Source: Pseudomonadota bacterium (GTDB lineage Bacteria; Pseudomonadota; Alphaproteobacteria; Rhizobiales; Hyphomicrobiaceae). Taken from it: DNA of 5,573 nucleotides. Below the pieces are notes generated by a model that saw only the letters and a program-made list of their open reading frames with translations, was not told the origin of the DNA and made no database searches. Position numbers and translations under genes: made by a program. The stretch covers positions 1-5,573 of the forward strand of contig JAEVZQ010000215.1 in assembly GCA_023392135.1 (NCBI GenBank). The letters run 5' to 3'. Below are positions 4,963 to 5,573 of this stretch, in pieces (the stretch's first letter is position 1; every line of letters begins with the position of its first letter).

Positions 4963-5573
4963 GTGAGCAAACACATCAAGCATCTGCCGCGCAGCATGAA
5001 GGCGCGGGTTACAGCCGGTCAAGCTACCCTCCCGCTACTTATTGAGGCCGAGCGCGACGTCAATGGGATAGGGATGGGCGTCCTCTCCGATGGAACGCCT
5101 TTTCTTACGCAACGCGGCTTAGCTGCGTTGTGCGGCGTCCAAAATGCTCACATTGGGACCTTCAGCCGTGATTGGGATCGCGACCCTCCGCGGGTTGCCA
5201 TAGTCAAGAACATACTTGCCCAAGACGGACATGTGCTTGCCCAACCTCATATCGAAGTCCATCGCACGTCTGCGGGTGGAGGTGGCCTTGTATTTGCCTA
5301 CACTGATCAGGTCTGCCTCGCGTTCCTGGAGTACTATGCGTACGAGGCCGGAGCACAATGCCAACCCGAAGCACTAAAGAACTTCAGACGCCTCGCGCAT
5401 ATCTCACTTCGGGAGCTAATCTACCGCGAGGTGGGATACAAGCCCGAACCAGCTATTCCGCTGGCCTGGCAGCAGTTCCACGACCGAGTCACCGTCAACC
5501 ACGACGTTGTCCCGCGTGGGTACTTCTCAGTTTTCAAGGAACTTGCTGATCTCATAGTTACACTCATTCGAGA
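4963..5573 (+). CDS. Protein of unknown function, N-terminal 203 residues (runs off the right edge)
   Basis: The frame starts at a GTG at 4963, with AAGGA (4952-4956) six bases before it, and stays open for 203 codons to the window edge. No signal peptide or membrane segment is seen. Residues 42-59, SDGTPFLTQRGLAALCGV, look like the start of a small DNA-binding module of the KilA-N or phage antirepressor kind. Further on, AYTDQVCLAFLEYYAYEA (112-129), FRRLAHISLRELIYREVGY (141-159) and FHDRVTVN with GYFSVFKELADLIVTLIR (172-203) are patterned like conserved blocks of a family of hypothetical proteins in phages and bacteria. P63C-domain proteins and BstA-type prophage defence proteins are the nearest ideas I have; neither is established. 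Codons such as ATA, CTA, TTA and AGA are used more than in mnmA, which fits transfer. The frame is not reported if only ATG starts are allowed, as the next in-frame ATG is at residue 12. Confidence 0.75.
   Translation, partial: MSKHIKHLPRSMKARVTAGQATLPLLIEAERDVNGIGMGVLSDGTPFLTQRGLAALCGVQNAHIGTFSRDWDRDPPRVAIVKNILAQDGHVLAQPHIEVHRTSAGGGGLVFAYTDQVCLAFLEYYAYEAGAQCQPEALKNFRRLAHISLRELIYREVGYKPEPAIPLAWQQFHDRVTVNHDVVPRGYFSVFKELADLIVTLIR

Overview
The window reads as a GC-rich alphaproteobacterial chromosome, most probably from the order Hyphomicrobiales (Rhizobiales). The evidence is the partial protein at the left edge, which is close to identical to the cell-cycle regulator CtrA over its receiver domain. 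Beyond it lie a FliJ-like flagellar protein, the CtrA inhibitor SciP (DUF1153), the tRNA thiolase MnmA and a Rhodobacter-type PmtA-like methyltransferase. I know this neighbourhood from rhizobial genomes. The genus cannot be fixed from the sequence alone.

Layout: the receiver half of ctrA runs leftward out of the window (1-385, minus). A long non-coding region (386-1017) holds candidate CtrA boxes, two GANTC sites and a perfect hairpin. fliJ (1018-1398, plus) is followed by about 350 bases with no recognisable gene. sciP (1753-2031, minus) faces fliJ tail to tail. The sciP/mnmA divergent region (2032-2368) carries a near-consensus CtrA box and a GC-rich hairpin. mnmA (from 2369, or less likely 2384, to 3583) is followed on the same strand by the methyltransferase (3707-4330, with a possible GTG start at 3626). 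A tRNA with anticodon CAT (4451-4527) has its own strong promoter. After it the base composition drops. The rest (4528-5573) looks accessory: a doubtful small ORF, then the first 203 codons of a protein of unknown function that runs off the right edge.

How the parts fit: CtrA is the master cell-cycle and motility regulator of alphaproteobacteria, and SciP binds and restrains it. FliJ belongs to the flagellar programme that CtrA controls. By-eye matches to the TTAA-N7-TTAA box lie upstream of ctrA, fliJ and sciP, which would fit autoregulation plus a feedback loop, but these sites are inferred. MnmA makes the 2-thiouridine at the tRNA wobble position and the methyltransferase probably acts on phosphatidylethanolamine; both are housekeeping functions. 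The least explained part is the stretch downstream of the tRNA, where the unknown gene uses rarer codons than its neighbours and could be an acquired, phage-related or defence-related gene. No complete new system can be shown within the window.
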